Source: Gammaproteobacteria bacterium (GTDB lineage: Bacteria; Pseudomonadota; Gammaproteobacteria; Pseudomonadales; Halieaceae). From it: a stretch of 8,027 bases of DNA. The position numbers and the translations under genes were made by a program. A model generated the notes under the pieces. It was not told the origin of the DNA. It saw only the letters and a program-made list of their open reading frames with translations, and did no database searches. Below are positions 1 through 5,203 of the stretch, one piece after another. Location: assembly GCA_018222695.1 (NCBI GenBank), contig JAAEZV010000067.1, forward strand, positions 1 to 8,027, in the 5' to 3' direction. How positions within the stretch are numbered: the first letter of the stretch is position 1; every line of letters begins with the position of its first letter.

Positions 1-159
1 ACCGATCGCGGGGTTGCAAGACATCTGACCGAGAGTGTCGATGGCATGAGTGATCAAGAGCGTGCGGGCACCCGTGCGCGCCGCAGCGAGGGTCGCTTCG
101 GTACCGGCGTGACCGCCGCCAATCACAATGACATCGTAATGCTCGGGGTGTCGGATCAT
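1..159 (-). CDS. mnmG: MnmG (GidA), tRNA uridine 5-carboxymethylaminomethyl modification enzyme, N-terminal part
   Basis: Only the first 53 codons are present; the gene runs off the left edge. MnmG is an FAD enzyme that acts with MnmE to build the cmnm5 group on the wobble uridine (U34) of certain tRNAs, in the cytoplasm. The translation begins [19 protein letters not shown]. The dinucleotide-binding motif GGGHAGTE lies at residues 14-21, and the family-typical [13 protein letters not shown] closes the visible part at residues 41-53. The ATG at 159 is chosen because it places the FAD motif at the usual distance from the N-terminus and no other start codon lies just upstream in frame. No convincing Shine-Dalgarno sequence precedes it. 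Its functional partner mnmE lies upstream on the same strand, across a 535-nt gap holding origin-like signals. Identity is very secure; the start is likely. Confidence 0.96.
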   Translation of the reverse strand, partial: MIRHPEHYDVIVIGGGHAGTEATLAAARTGARTLLITHAIDTLGQMSCNPAIG

Positions 160-189
160 TGTTGAGGAACTTAGGAGAAAAGGGCCGAG

Positions 190-218
190 AGTATAAACGG
201 GTCGCCCTCAGGCATGAA
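190..218 (-). promoter_or_regulatory. Candidate sigma-70 promoter for mnmG
   Basis: Read on the minus strand, a TATACT -10 element (195-190, 5 of 6 consensus bases) lies 17 nt downstream of a weak TTCATG -35 (218-213, 3 of 6). Transcription would start near 183, giving a leader of about 24 nt before the mnmG ATG. The -10 is good and the -35 is poor. The site lies between the AT-rich block and the gene. In E. coli, transcription of gidA next to oriC is known to affect initiation, so a promoter here would be relevant if 286-598 is an origin. Confidence 0.45.
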
Positions 219-287
219 ATCCGGGTTTTGGTGAAACTAACAGGCCATTGCAGCGGTTGAGGCAAGGAAGCTGCTGCACCCTTAGCG

Positions 288-340
288 TTTAATTAAATAA
301 TATATTTTTAAAAGAAGAGTACTTTAATATTATTGTTATT
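288..340. promoter_or_regulatory. AT-rich block, candidate DNA unwinding element
   Basis: By hand count 48 of 53 bases are A or T, in sharp contrast with the GC-rich surroundings. It contains runs such as TTTAATTAAATAATATAT and TTTAATATTATTGTTATT. It is the most AT-rich stretch in the window. It sits beside an IHF-like site and DnaA boxes, as expected of an origin unwinding element. It could instead be an UP-element or horizontally silenced spacer DNA, but no gene is nearby to support that. Confidence 0.5.
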
Positions 341-372
341 AGGGGCTATAAATTTGGTGGAAAACGGCGATT

Positions 373-385
373 AATCAATATCTTT
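373..385 (+). promoter_or_regulatory. IHF-like binding site
   Basis: AATCAATATCTTT matches the IHF consensus WATCARNNNNTTR at every specified position except the last (T instead of a purine). It lies between the AT-rich block and the DnaA boxes, where an IHF bend would help bring DnaA to the unwinding element. The consensus is degenerate, so a chance match in AT-rich DNA is quite possible. Confidence 0.35.
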
Positions 386-488
386 CAGTTGCTTATCATT
401 AGGACAAGGCATGGGAGAAGCCGGCTTAAGGCGCTGTCCTCACTGGTGATAATGTGGGGATCGATTTCCCTTAACTTCGCGCGAGAAA

Positions 489-497
489 CTGTCCACA
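489..497 (+). promoter_or_regulatory. Weak DnaA box
   Basis: CTGTCCACA matches TTATCCACA at 7 of 9 positions, including the whole TCCACA core. Alone it would mean little; it counts as the first of three boxes spaced 47 and 54 nt apart. Confidence 0.35.
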
Positions 498-535
498 GCG
501 CCATCACCAGCTTCGCCCCGTTTCTATCTACAAGA

Positions 536-544
536 GTATCCACA
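536..544 (+). promoter_or_regulatory. DnaA box (8 of 9)
   Basis: GTATCCACA differs from TTATCCACA only at the first base. It is the middle box of the mnmG-mnmE gap group. Confidence 0.5.
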
Positions 545-589
545 GAGGAAGTGTGGCTCGACGGATGGTCTATCTTTGTCGAGAGAAGG

Positions 590-598
590 TGTGGATGA
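590..598 (-). promoter_or_regulatory. DnaA box (8 of 9), inverted
   Basis: TGTGGATGA on the plus strand reads TCATCCACA on the minus strand, one mismatch from TTATCCACA. It faces the two boxes at 489 and 536, so the group is in convergent orientation. Confidence 0.5.
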
Positions 599-633
599 CC
601 CGTGGAACGTTCTTGGACAGCCACCGTCCGGGT

Positions 634-645
634 AACGCTAGCGTT
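634..645. repeat. 12-bp perfect palindrome
   Basis: AACGCTAGCGTT is its own reverse complement and lies 50 nt beyond the mnmE stop codon. It could be a dimeric-repressor operator or a chance palindrome. It has no loop and no following T-run, so it is not a good terminator for mnmE. No convincing rho-independent terminator was seen after mnmE. Confidence 0.3.
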
Positions 646-694
646 GTGTCTGGCGTGTTCTCACAGGCGTGATGGAGTCGCCTATCAATACGGT

Positions 695-2071
695 TTACTT
701 GCCGATACAAAAAGAGGAAAAAATCTCGCCGAGCAGGTCATCCGCCCCAAAAGTGCCGGTAATGGCTCCAAGCTCTGCGTGGACGCGCCTGAGGTCTTCT
801 GCCAGTAGTTCGCCGGCCTGACTGACCTCGAACCGGTCGCTCGCCTCATCCAACGCGGCTTCAGCTCTTTTTAAACAGGTAACGTGGCGCTCTCTGGCGC
901 TAAACGGCGAGGTCGTCCCCGCCTCACCCATCCCGAGACACTGAATGATCACTTGCTCCAGGGCCTGAATGCCCTCGCCAGTCACAGCCGAAACGGCGAC
1001 GGAGGGTGGGACAGATTCATCTTCTTGGTCTGTCGCTTTCAACATCCCTGGCGCGCGACCAGAAAGGTCGACTTTGTTCAGCACGCGGATCAACGGCTGC
1101 GCATTGTCGCTGGAGTAGAGCACGGCCTCTTTTGGCTCTTGATCGTCAACGACTTCGATAATGATATCGGCGGTATCGACCGCGGCTTGCGCCCGTTCGA
1201 TTCCCTCTTGCTCTATGGCATCTGTAGCGGCACGGATGCCTGCCGTATCGGAGAGCTGGATTGCCACGCCCTCGATAGAAATGGTTTGCTTGATGACATC
1301 GCGCGTGGTGCCCGGAATGTCGGTAACGATAGCCACCGCCTGATTCGCTAATTGATTCATCAGGCTACTCTTTCCGGCATTAGGAGCCCCGGTCATCACA
1401 ATTTGTGCGCCGCGACTCAACAGTGCGCCTCTCCTGGCTTGGCTGATTAATGTCGTGAGTGTGGCTTTCAGCTCGAGCAACAATGCGGCGACGCGACCTT
1501 CACTGAGAAAGTCGACCTCTTCCTCCGGGAAGTCGATAGCGGCCTCGACATAGACCCTGAGGTCGATGATGCGCTGATTAAGCTGATTGACGGCACTTGA
1601 AAAGGCACCTTGTAGGGAAGCCGAGGCTTGCCGGGCAGCTTGTTGCGTCGGGGCGTCGATCAAGTCAGCGAGGCCCTCCGCCTGAGTGAGGTCCATTTTG
1701 TTGTTGAGAAATGCCCGCTCAGAGAATTCTCCTGGCCTCGCCAAACGTGCGCCAAGAGCCAGACAAGCTTCGAGTAGCAGGTTGGTCACCATGACGCCGC
1801 CATGGCAATGAAACTCGACCACATCTTCTCCGGTAAATGACGCAGGCCTCTGGAAAAAAAGCGTTAGACCCGTATCGATAACGCCACTGTCCTCGGCAAA
1901 AAAACGGGTGAGGAGAGGCTGCCTGGCTTTTACGGTTTTTTGTGTCAGAAGCTCGGCTATGGAAAGAGCTTCTGGTCCGGAGACGCGGATAATGCTGACG
2001 CCACCGCGCCCAGAAGGGGTCGCAATGGCGGCTATCGTGTCGTGATCAAGGGAGCGGCTGTCGGATGACAC
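695..2071 (-). CDS. mnmE: MnmE (TrmE/ThdF), tRNA modification GTPase
   Basis: MnmE is a 458-residue GTPase, close to the 454 residues of the E. coli protein. It pairs with MnmG to form the aminomethyl-type modification on U34 of tRNAs that read purine-ending two-fold codons. Residues about 10-125 form the tetrahydrofolate-binding N-domain, with the signatures GRGGVSIIRVSG and ARPGEFSERAFLN. The G domain shows GAPNAGKS (228-235), TDIPGTTRD (250-258), DTAG (275-278) and NKVD (332-335). The C-terminus ends FCIGK, with the conserved Cys454. The start is GTG at 2071: the family motif DTI..ATP follows about ten residues in, and no ATG fits. No clear Shine-Dalgarno is visible, and the gene begins 21 nt after yidC, so it is probably translated from the shared transcript. 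All key residues are present. Confidence 0.97.
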   Translation of the reverse strand: MSSDSRSLDHDTIAAIATPSGRGGVSIIRVSGPEALSIAELLTQKTVKARQPLLTRFFAEDSGVIDTGLTLFFQRPASFTGEDVVEFHCHGGVMVTNLLLEACLALGARLARPGEFSERAFLNNKMDLTQAEGLADLIDAPTQQAARQASASLQGAFSSAVNQLNQRIIDLRVYVEAAIDFPEEEVDFLSEGRVAALLLELKATLTTLISQARRGALLSRGAQIVMTGAPNAGKSSLMNQLANQAVAIVTDIPGTTRDVIKQTISIEGVAIQLSDTAGIRAATDAIEQEGIERAQAAVDTADIIIEVVDDQEPKEAVLYSSDNAQPLIRVLNKVDLSGRAPGMLKATDQEDESVPPSVAVSAVTGEGIQALEQVIIQCLGMGEAGTTSPFSARERHVTCLKRAEAALDEASDRFEVSQAGELLAEDLRRVHAELGAITGTFGADDLLGEIFSSFCIGK

Positions 2072-2092
2072 GGGAGCTAATAGCGCAGGAGC

Positions 2093-3799
2093 TCAGAGGG
2101 CACCGCTCTCGATTCGGCGATTGATGAGATATTGCTGCCCCATTGACAACAAGTTGTTGCACAACCAATAGAGCACCAACCCCGCCGGAAACCACAAAAA
2201 GAAGAAGGTAAAGACAATGGGCATCCACTGCATGATTTTTGCTTGCATGGGATCAGGTGGCGCAGGGTTTAATTTCTGCATGTAATACATGCTCGCCCCC
2301 ATCAGAATGGGCAGCACAAAGTAGGGGTCCATGACCGACAGGTCGTCGATCCACAGGGCGAACGGCGCCTGTCTTAATTCAACTGACTCCATCAGCACCC
2401 AATACAACGCGATAAACACGGGCATCTGAACGAGGATGGGAAAGCAGCCCCCCAGCGGATTGATTTTTTCTTTTTTATACAACTCCATCATGGCCTGAGA
2501 CTGTTTAGCTTTGTCGTTGGCATACTCTTCTCTGATCGCCAGGATGCGCGGCTGCACTTTCCGCATCCGAGCCATCGACTTATAGCCTGCTGCAGAGAGC
2601 TGGAAAAACGCGAGCTTGACCAGCAGCGTGAGGAAGATGATGGCGACACCCCAATTAATAACGACGCTTTGGATCACCGTTAGCAACCAGAAAAGCGGTT
2701 GCGCTATCCACCACAGCCAGCCGTAGTCCACCACTAGGTCAAGGTGAGTGGCCAGGTCGGCCAGCACAGGCTGGTTTTTGGGTCCGACGTAGAGTTGATT
2801 TTTAATAGTGGCGGTGTCTCCGGGAGAGATCATCATGGCTGGGCCGGTGTAGCCAATGATGTTGTCGCCGGATCGGGTCTGGCGCGTTCTAAACCGGTAG
2901 GTGTTATCCGGATCCGGCACCCACGCGGTGACGAAATAATGTTGCAGCATCGCAATCCAACCGCCAGTGAGATCGGCTCGGAAGGGGTCTTCTGCCATAT
3001 CCTCAAAGTCGAACTTGGTAAATCGTTGGTCGGGCTGTGTGAGTGCGGACCCTAGAAAGGGCTGCATGCCCATTCCTGAGTCACTGGAAGCAGGCGCAGG
3101 CGAGCTATCGCGTTTGAGCTGCACAAACGGCGTCACCTGAGCCGCTTGGGCTGACCGGTTAGTGACGGTGTAGTGAACGCCGATGGTGTGGCTGCCAGGC
3201 TCAAACCGAAAGTGCTTGCTCACTCGGAGCACGTTGTCGGTTCCGGCGTAATCAATGACCACTTCTAGGGGTTCTCCCCCCGTCTGGGTGTAAACTTCTT
3301 GTGAGGCGCGGTATCGCGCACGTTGGCTCTGGTCGATCCCATCCGGCCCAACCAGCCCTGACTGAGCGACGTAGGTACGCATCGCGTTGCGCTCTAACAG
3401 TACAAAAGGATCGTCTGGGTCATCGAGCGTCTTGGGGTAGTTCTTGAGCGCGGCGCCCACAATGTCACCACCCTCAAGGTCAATTTTGATTTCCAGTGTG
3501 TCGGTATGCACCGTCACAATTCGACCGGCGGTACCTTCAGAAGGGCCCGCACTAGCGCGCTCTTGGCCGCTGGTGAGATTGATGTCCTCTACGGCAGGGA
3601 GATCCAGATCGTCTTGAGGCACGCCGCTGGAGACTGCCATCTCGTTGGCGATGTCGGATCCGCCCGCTTCTGTTTCCACCATGGGCACGGCGGGTAGCGC
3701 TGCTTCCTGCTGAGCGGTGCTAAATTGGGTCCACTCTCCTAACAGCATCAAGCCCAGCAAAACACTGGCAGCGATGAGGGCGTAGCGAGGGATATCCAT
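2093..3799 (-). CDS. yidC: YidC, inner-membrane protein insertase (Oxa1 family)
   Basis: YidC inserts and folds membrane proteins in the inner membrane, alone or with SecYEG. This 568-residue protein has the Gram-negative architecture. An uncleaved N-terminal membrane segment (about 6-21) is followed by a Gln/Glu/Pro-rich linker and a large periplasmic beta domain (about 90-345). A hydrophobic region near 359-371 precedes five core membrane segments at roughly 376-398, 447-470, 491-508, 521-536 and 538-556. Family signatures are clear: NPLGGCFPILVQMP (447-460), the family-typical SVELRQAPFALWI (472-484), and FFFLWFPAGLVLYW. The groove positive charge is a lysine (K395, in LLVKLAFF) where E. 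coli has Arg366. The C-terminus ends soon after the last segment, without the long basic tail seen in E. coli. The ATG at 3799 follows yidD by 15 nt, which suggests co-transcription. Confidence 0.97.
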   Translation of the reverse strand: MDIPRYALIAASVLLGLMLLGEWTQFSTAQQEAALPAVPMVETEAGGSDIANEMAVSSGVPQDDLDLPAVEDINLTSGQERASAGPSEGTAGRIVTVHTDTLEIKIDLEGGDIVGAALKNYPKTLDDPDDPFVLLERNAMRTYVAQSGLVGPDGIDQSQRARYRASQEVYTQTGGEPLEVVIDYAGTDNVLRVSKHFRFEPGSHTIGVHYTVTNRSAQAAQVTPFVQLKRDSSPAPASSDSGMGMQPFLGSALTQPDQRFTKFDFEDMAEDPFRADLTGGWIAMLQHYFVTAWVPDPDNTYRFRTRQTRSGDNIIGYTGPAMMISPGDTATIKNQLYVGPKNQPVLADLATHLDLVVDYGWLWWIAQPLFWLLTVIQSVVINWGVAIIFLTLLVKLAFFQLSAAGYKSMARMRKVQPRILAIREEYANDKAKQSQAMMELYKKEKINPLGGCFPILVQMPVFIALYWVLMESVELRQAPFALWIDDLSVMDPYFVLPILMGASMYYMQKLNPAPPDPMQAKIMQWMPIVFTFFFLWFPAGLVLYWLCNNLLSMGQQYLINRRIESGAL

Positions 3800-3814
3800 G
3801 ATGTGGTCTCGATC

Positions 3815-4081
3815 TCAGTGGGTATGTTGAGGGGTCTTGGCTGGCGGCACGGGGTCAGCCCCGCCGGCACACCAGGGGTGGCAGCGCAGCAGTCTGCGGC
3901 CGGTCAGCCAGACGCCCGATAGAGTACCGTGGGTCTTCAGCGCGTCAATCCCATATTGTGAGCAGGTTGGTGAGAATCGGCAGGACCGGCCGAGCCAGGG
4001 GCTTAACGTCAGTTGATAGCCGCGGATCAACAGAGCAAGTCCACCCGCAATGCGGCGGTCAATCCGCTGCAGCCAATGCAT
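3815..4081 (-). CDS. yidD: YidD, membrane protein insertion efficiency factor
   Basis: YidD is a small (88-residue) inner-membrane-associated protein that improves YidC-dependent insertion. The family features are visible: an amphipathic N-terminus, then [25 protein letters not shown] with Cys34 and Cys40, LLRCHPW with Cys67, and GGADPVPP near the end. A longer reading frame open from 4135 exists, but the ATG at 4081 is preferred. It gives the family length and has a strong ribosome-binding site (AAGGTGA) seven bases upstream. It also overlaps the rnpA stop codon as TAATG, a classic coupling arrangement. Its position between rnpA and yidC is the standard one. Confidence 0.94.
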   Translation of the reverse strand: MHWLQRIDRRIAGGLALLIRGYQLTLSPWLGRSCRFSPTCSQYGIDALKTHGTLSGVWLTGRRLLRCHPWCAGGADPVPPAKTPQHTH

Positions 4082-4431
4082 TACGGGTTCACCTTCTGTC
4101 CCAGCGCACGCCACAGCCTGTCGAGCTCGTTCCATACGCTAGGGTTGTCCATTTGATCGGCACCCGAACGCGCGAGCACAACCAGGTCGATCGCTTTATC
4201 AAAAGGATGGTGTCGGAATTGTTCCCTTACCAGCCGCTTGATGCGGTTGCGCCTCACGGCACGACGAATAGCCTTTTTAGCCACAACGACACCCAGTCTT
4301 GAAGACTGCGTTGCGCCAGGCGCTGCGAGGAGAAGAAAGGCGCCGCTACTCACCTTGTACTCCGGGCTGTCAAACACTCGCCGGTAGTGGTCAGGTTGAG
4401 ATAGCCTGGCAGTATGAGTAAAGGTGGGCAT
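4081..4431 (-). CDS. rnpA: RnpA, RNase P protein component
   Basis: RnpA is the 116-residue protein subunit of RNase P; it binds the catalytic RNA and helps it trim the 5' leaders of tRNA precursors. The length is close to the 119 residues of E. coli. The basic RNR signature is plain at about residues 52-73, with [12 protein letters not shown] at its centre. It is preceded by [12 protein letters not shown], the central strand, and followed by DLVVLARSG. The N-terminal F..Y..VF pattern (residues 4-20) fits the leader-binding cleft. The ATG at 4431 lies 29 nt after rpmH; the Shine-Dalgarno is weak. The last base of its TAA stop is the first base of the yidD ATG. Confidence 0.96.
   Translation of the reverse strand: MPTFTHTARLSQPDHYRRVFDSPEYKVSSGAFLLLAAPGATQSSRLGVVVAKKAIRRAVRRNRIKRLVREQFRHHPFDKAIDLVVLARSGADQMDNPSVWNELDRLWRALGQKVNP
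4089..4095 (-). promoter_or_regulatory. Ribosome-binding site of yidD, inside rnpA
   Basis: On the minus strand, AAGGTGA lies 7 nt before the ATG at 4081. It matches the anti-Shine-Dalgarno partner well and lies inside the last codons of rnpA. It decides the short yidD start over the upstream one at 4135. Confidence 0.75.
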
Positions 4432-4460
4432 GGCCCACAGCGGCGGTTTGTGCGAGGCGC

Positions 4461-4595
4461 TTAGGCTGACAGGCGCCGGCGACCGCGCGCGCGACGGCGA
4501 GAAAGGACCTTGCGACCGCCCTTTGTAGCCATGCGGGCGCGAAACCCGTGACTGCGCTTTCGCTTGAGAACGCTAGGCTGAAATGTACGCTTCAT
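4461..4595 (-). CDS. rpmH: Ribosomal protein bL34
   Basis: A 44-residue, strongly basic protein reads [18 protein letters not shown], then [20 protein letters not shown], and ends RRRLSA. This is the near-invariant bL34 sequence of the large ribosomal subunit. The ATG at 4595 has a good ribosome-binding site (AAGG within AAAAGGTAA, 4609-4601) about seven bases upstream. It is the first gene of the leftward cluster, with a promoter candidate about 100 nt upstream. It precedes rnpA by 29 nt; the rpmH-rnpA pairing is conserved through most bacteria. No anomaly was seen. Confidence 0.98.
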   Translation of the reverse strand: MKRTFQPSVLKRKRSHGFRARMATKGGRKVLSRRRARGRRRLSA

Positions 4596-4695
4596 GGCGG
4601 TTACCTTTTCATTTTCGTTTAACGCTATCGCAGCATTGCGACAGATTGGCGGCCGAGGGCCTTGTGGCGGGCACGGCGGCCGTTAAGGGGCGCGG

Positions 4696-4724
4696 ATTAT
4701 AGGTAGCCTTTTCGGTCTATGCAA
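4696..4724 (-). promoter_or_regulatory. Candidate sigma-70 promoter for rpmH
   Basis: On the minus strand there is a perfect TATAAT -10 (4701-4696), preceded by a 17-nt spacer and TTGCAT (4724-4719, 3 of 6 for the -35). The predicted start near 4689 gives a leader of roughly 95 nt before rpmH. It is the best -10 seen in the intergenic regions and fits a strong promoter driving a ribosomal-protein gene and the genes behind it. Confidence 0.6.
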
Positions 4725-4749
4725 GGCATGGGGCGGGCGACTTAAACCC

Positions 4750-4768
4750 TTTTCGCCCACTGCGAAAA
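4750..4768. repeat. Inverted repeat upstream of the rpmH promoter
   Basis: TTTTCGC and GCGAAAA form a perfect 7-bp inverted repeat around the 5-nt centre CCACT. It lies about 26 bp upstream of the rpmH -35. On neither strand does a T-run follow the second arm, so it is not a standard terminator. An operator or architectural site is possible. Confidence 0.35.
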
Positions 4769-4773
4769 AAATT

Positions 4774-4782
4774 TCATCCACG
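4774..4782 (+). promoter_or_regulatory. Weak DnaA box-like site
   Basis: TCATCCACG matches TTATCCACA at 7 of 9 positions. It is far from the two perfect boxes and is listed only as a possible low-affinity site. Confidence 0.2.
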
Positions 4783-4953
4783 CTCGCCAGTGCATTGTTG
4801 AGCCCACTTTGGGGGGGCGCTACCGTGTCTGAAAAAGCCGCGATTTCAGGGGCTTGCCTCGGCTGGTGCGCCTCCAGCGTCACAGCGGTGCAGGGTTAAA
4901 AATTTTGTAGCTCGCGATGGAAAGTCACAGGTTGGCCCAAAGATAAACACAGC

Positions 4954-4962
4954 TTATCCACA
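4954..4962 (+). promoter_or_regulatory. Perfect DnaA box
   Basis: TTATCCACA is an exact match to the high-affinity DnaA-box consensus, in the rpmH-dnaA gap. Confidence 0.85.
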
Positions 4963-5023
4963 AGACAGAAAGTTTTTTCTTGCAAATGAACGGCGCATGG
5001 TCTAGCCACTAAAAAAACACGCA

Positions 5024-5037
5024 AGATCTTGTTTTAT
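5024..5037 (+). promoter_or_regulatory. 13-mer-like and ATP-DnaA-box-like element
   Basis: AGATCT at 5024-5029 is the six-base ATP-DnaA site described in the E. coli unwinding region. From 5025, GATCTTGTTTTAT matches 9 of the 11 fixed positions of the E. coli 13-mer consensus GATCTNTTNTTTT. Only one copy is seen, whereas E. coli oriC has three, so the call is tentative. Confidence 0.4.
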
Positions 5038-5053
5038 ATGAACTTAAAACCTG

Positions 5054-5081
5054 TTGATGCACGAAGAGGTTTGTGGATAAC
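5054..5081 (+). promoter_or_regulatory. Candidate dnaA promoter overlapping a DnaA box
   Basis: TTGATG (5054-5059, 4 of 6) and GATAAC (5076-5081, 4 of 6) are separated by 16 nt. The -10 lies within the perfect DnaA box at 5072-5080, so bound DnaA would block polymerase. This would explain autorepression as known for dnaA in E. coli. The elements are weak and other promoters upstream are possible. The leader to the TTG start would be about 115 nt. Confidence 0.35.
5072..5080 (-). promoter_or_regulatory. Perfect DnaA box, inverted
   Basis: TGTGGATAA on the plus strand is TTATCCACA on the minus strand, an exact consensus box. It faces the box at 4954 and overlaps the candidate dnaA -10. Confidence 0.85.
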
Positions 5082-5192
5082 TATGTACCAACAGCGTAGG
5101 GCAGGCCAAACACCGTCAGGAGCGTTTGGGAAGCGGCAGGAGCCGGCCACCCCTAATAAGAGCCTTTGAAAAGGCGGCATTTTAAGTTAATC

Positions 5193-5198
5193 GGAGAA
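5193..5198 (+). promoter_or_regulatory. Ribosome-binding site of dnaA
   Basis: GGAGAA lies 5 nt before the TTG at 5204. The only in-frame stretch upstream is closed by a TAA at 5183, so this site with the TTG fixes the dnaA start. Confidence 0.7.
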
Positions 5199-5203
5199 GT
5201 ACG

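Larger units (their letters stand above)
286..598. other. Origin-like region between mnmG and mnmE (candidate oriC or DnaA-binding locus)
   Basis: The 160-694 gap has no recognisable gene. It shows an ordered set of origin-type elements: an AT-rich block (288-340), an IHF-like site (373-385), and three DnaA boxes with one or two mismatches (489-497, 536-544, 590-598). This order (unwinding element, IHF, DnaA boxes) resembles E. coli oriC, which also adjoins gidA (mnmG). Against it, no box is a perfect TTATCCACA, and GATC sites are not enriched; I see one near 458. In Pseudomonas putida, DnaA boxes are known in both the gidA-side and dnaA-side gaps, and the dnaA-side region is the established origin. 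I infer a DnaA-responsive region; whether it fires is open. Confidence 0.5.
4950..5085. other. Candidate oriC / DnaA-binding region between rpmH and dnaA
   Basis: The 4596-5203 gap has no recognisable gene. Its right half holds two perfect DnaA boxes in opposite orientation (4954-4962 and 5072-5080), 118 nt apart. Between them lies moderately AT-rich DNA with a 13-mer-like element and an AGATCT site (5024-5037). In Pseudomonas the functional origin is the rpmH-dnaA gap, and the transcription units here diverge from this point, so leftward and rightward forks would both run with the genes. The same boxes could serve only dnaA autoregulation. I favour this as the origin over 286-598, but not strongly. 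Confidence 0.6.

Noticed and set aside
230..237. GTGAAAC-like half of a parS site
   Set aside because: Only one arm resembles the consensus TGTTTCACGTGAAACA; the other arm is absent.
385..624. Open frames on both strands in the mnmG-mnmE gap (minus 385-624, plus 389-598)
   Set aside because: They overlap each other on opposite strands, resemble no family I know, have no convincing ribosome-binding site and cover the DnaA boxes. They look like chance frames.
884..1351. 155-residue plus-strand frame inside mnmE
   Set aside because: It lies wholly within the clearly real minus-strand mnmE and has no recognisable family features; it is a shadow frame.
4081..4135. Extended YidD start at 4135
   Set aside because: The extra 18 residues overlap the rnpA coding sequence and have no counterpart in the family; the ATG at 4081 has the ribosome-binding site.
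4683..4883. Minus-strand open frame of 66 residues upstream of rpmH
   Set aside because: It runs through the rpmH promoter, shows no recognisable motif and has low-complexity content from the intergenic sequence.
5162..5175. GCCTT-TGAA-AAGGC hairpin in the dnaA leader followed by a short T-run
   Set aside because: The stem has only 5 bp and the T-run is short, so it is too weak to call a terminator or attenuator.
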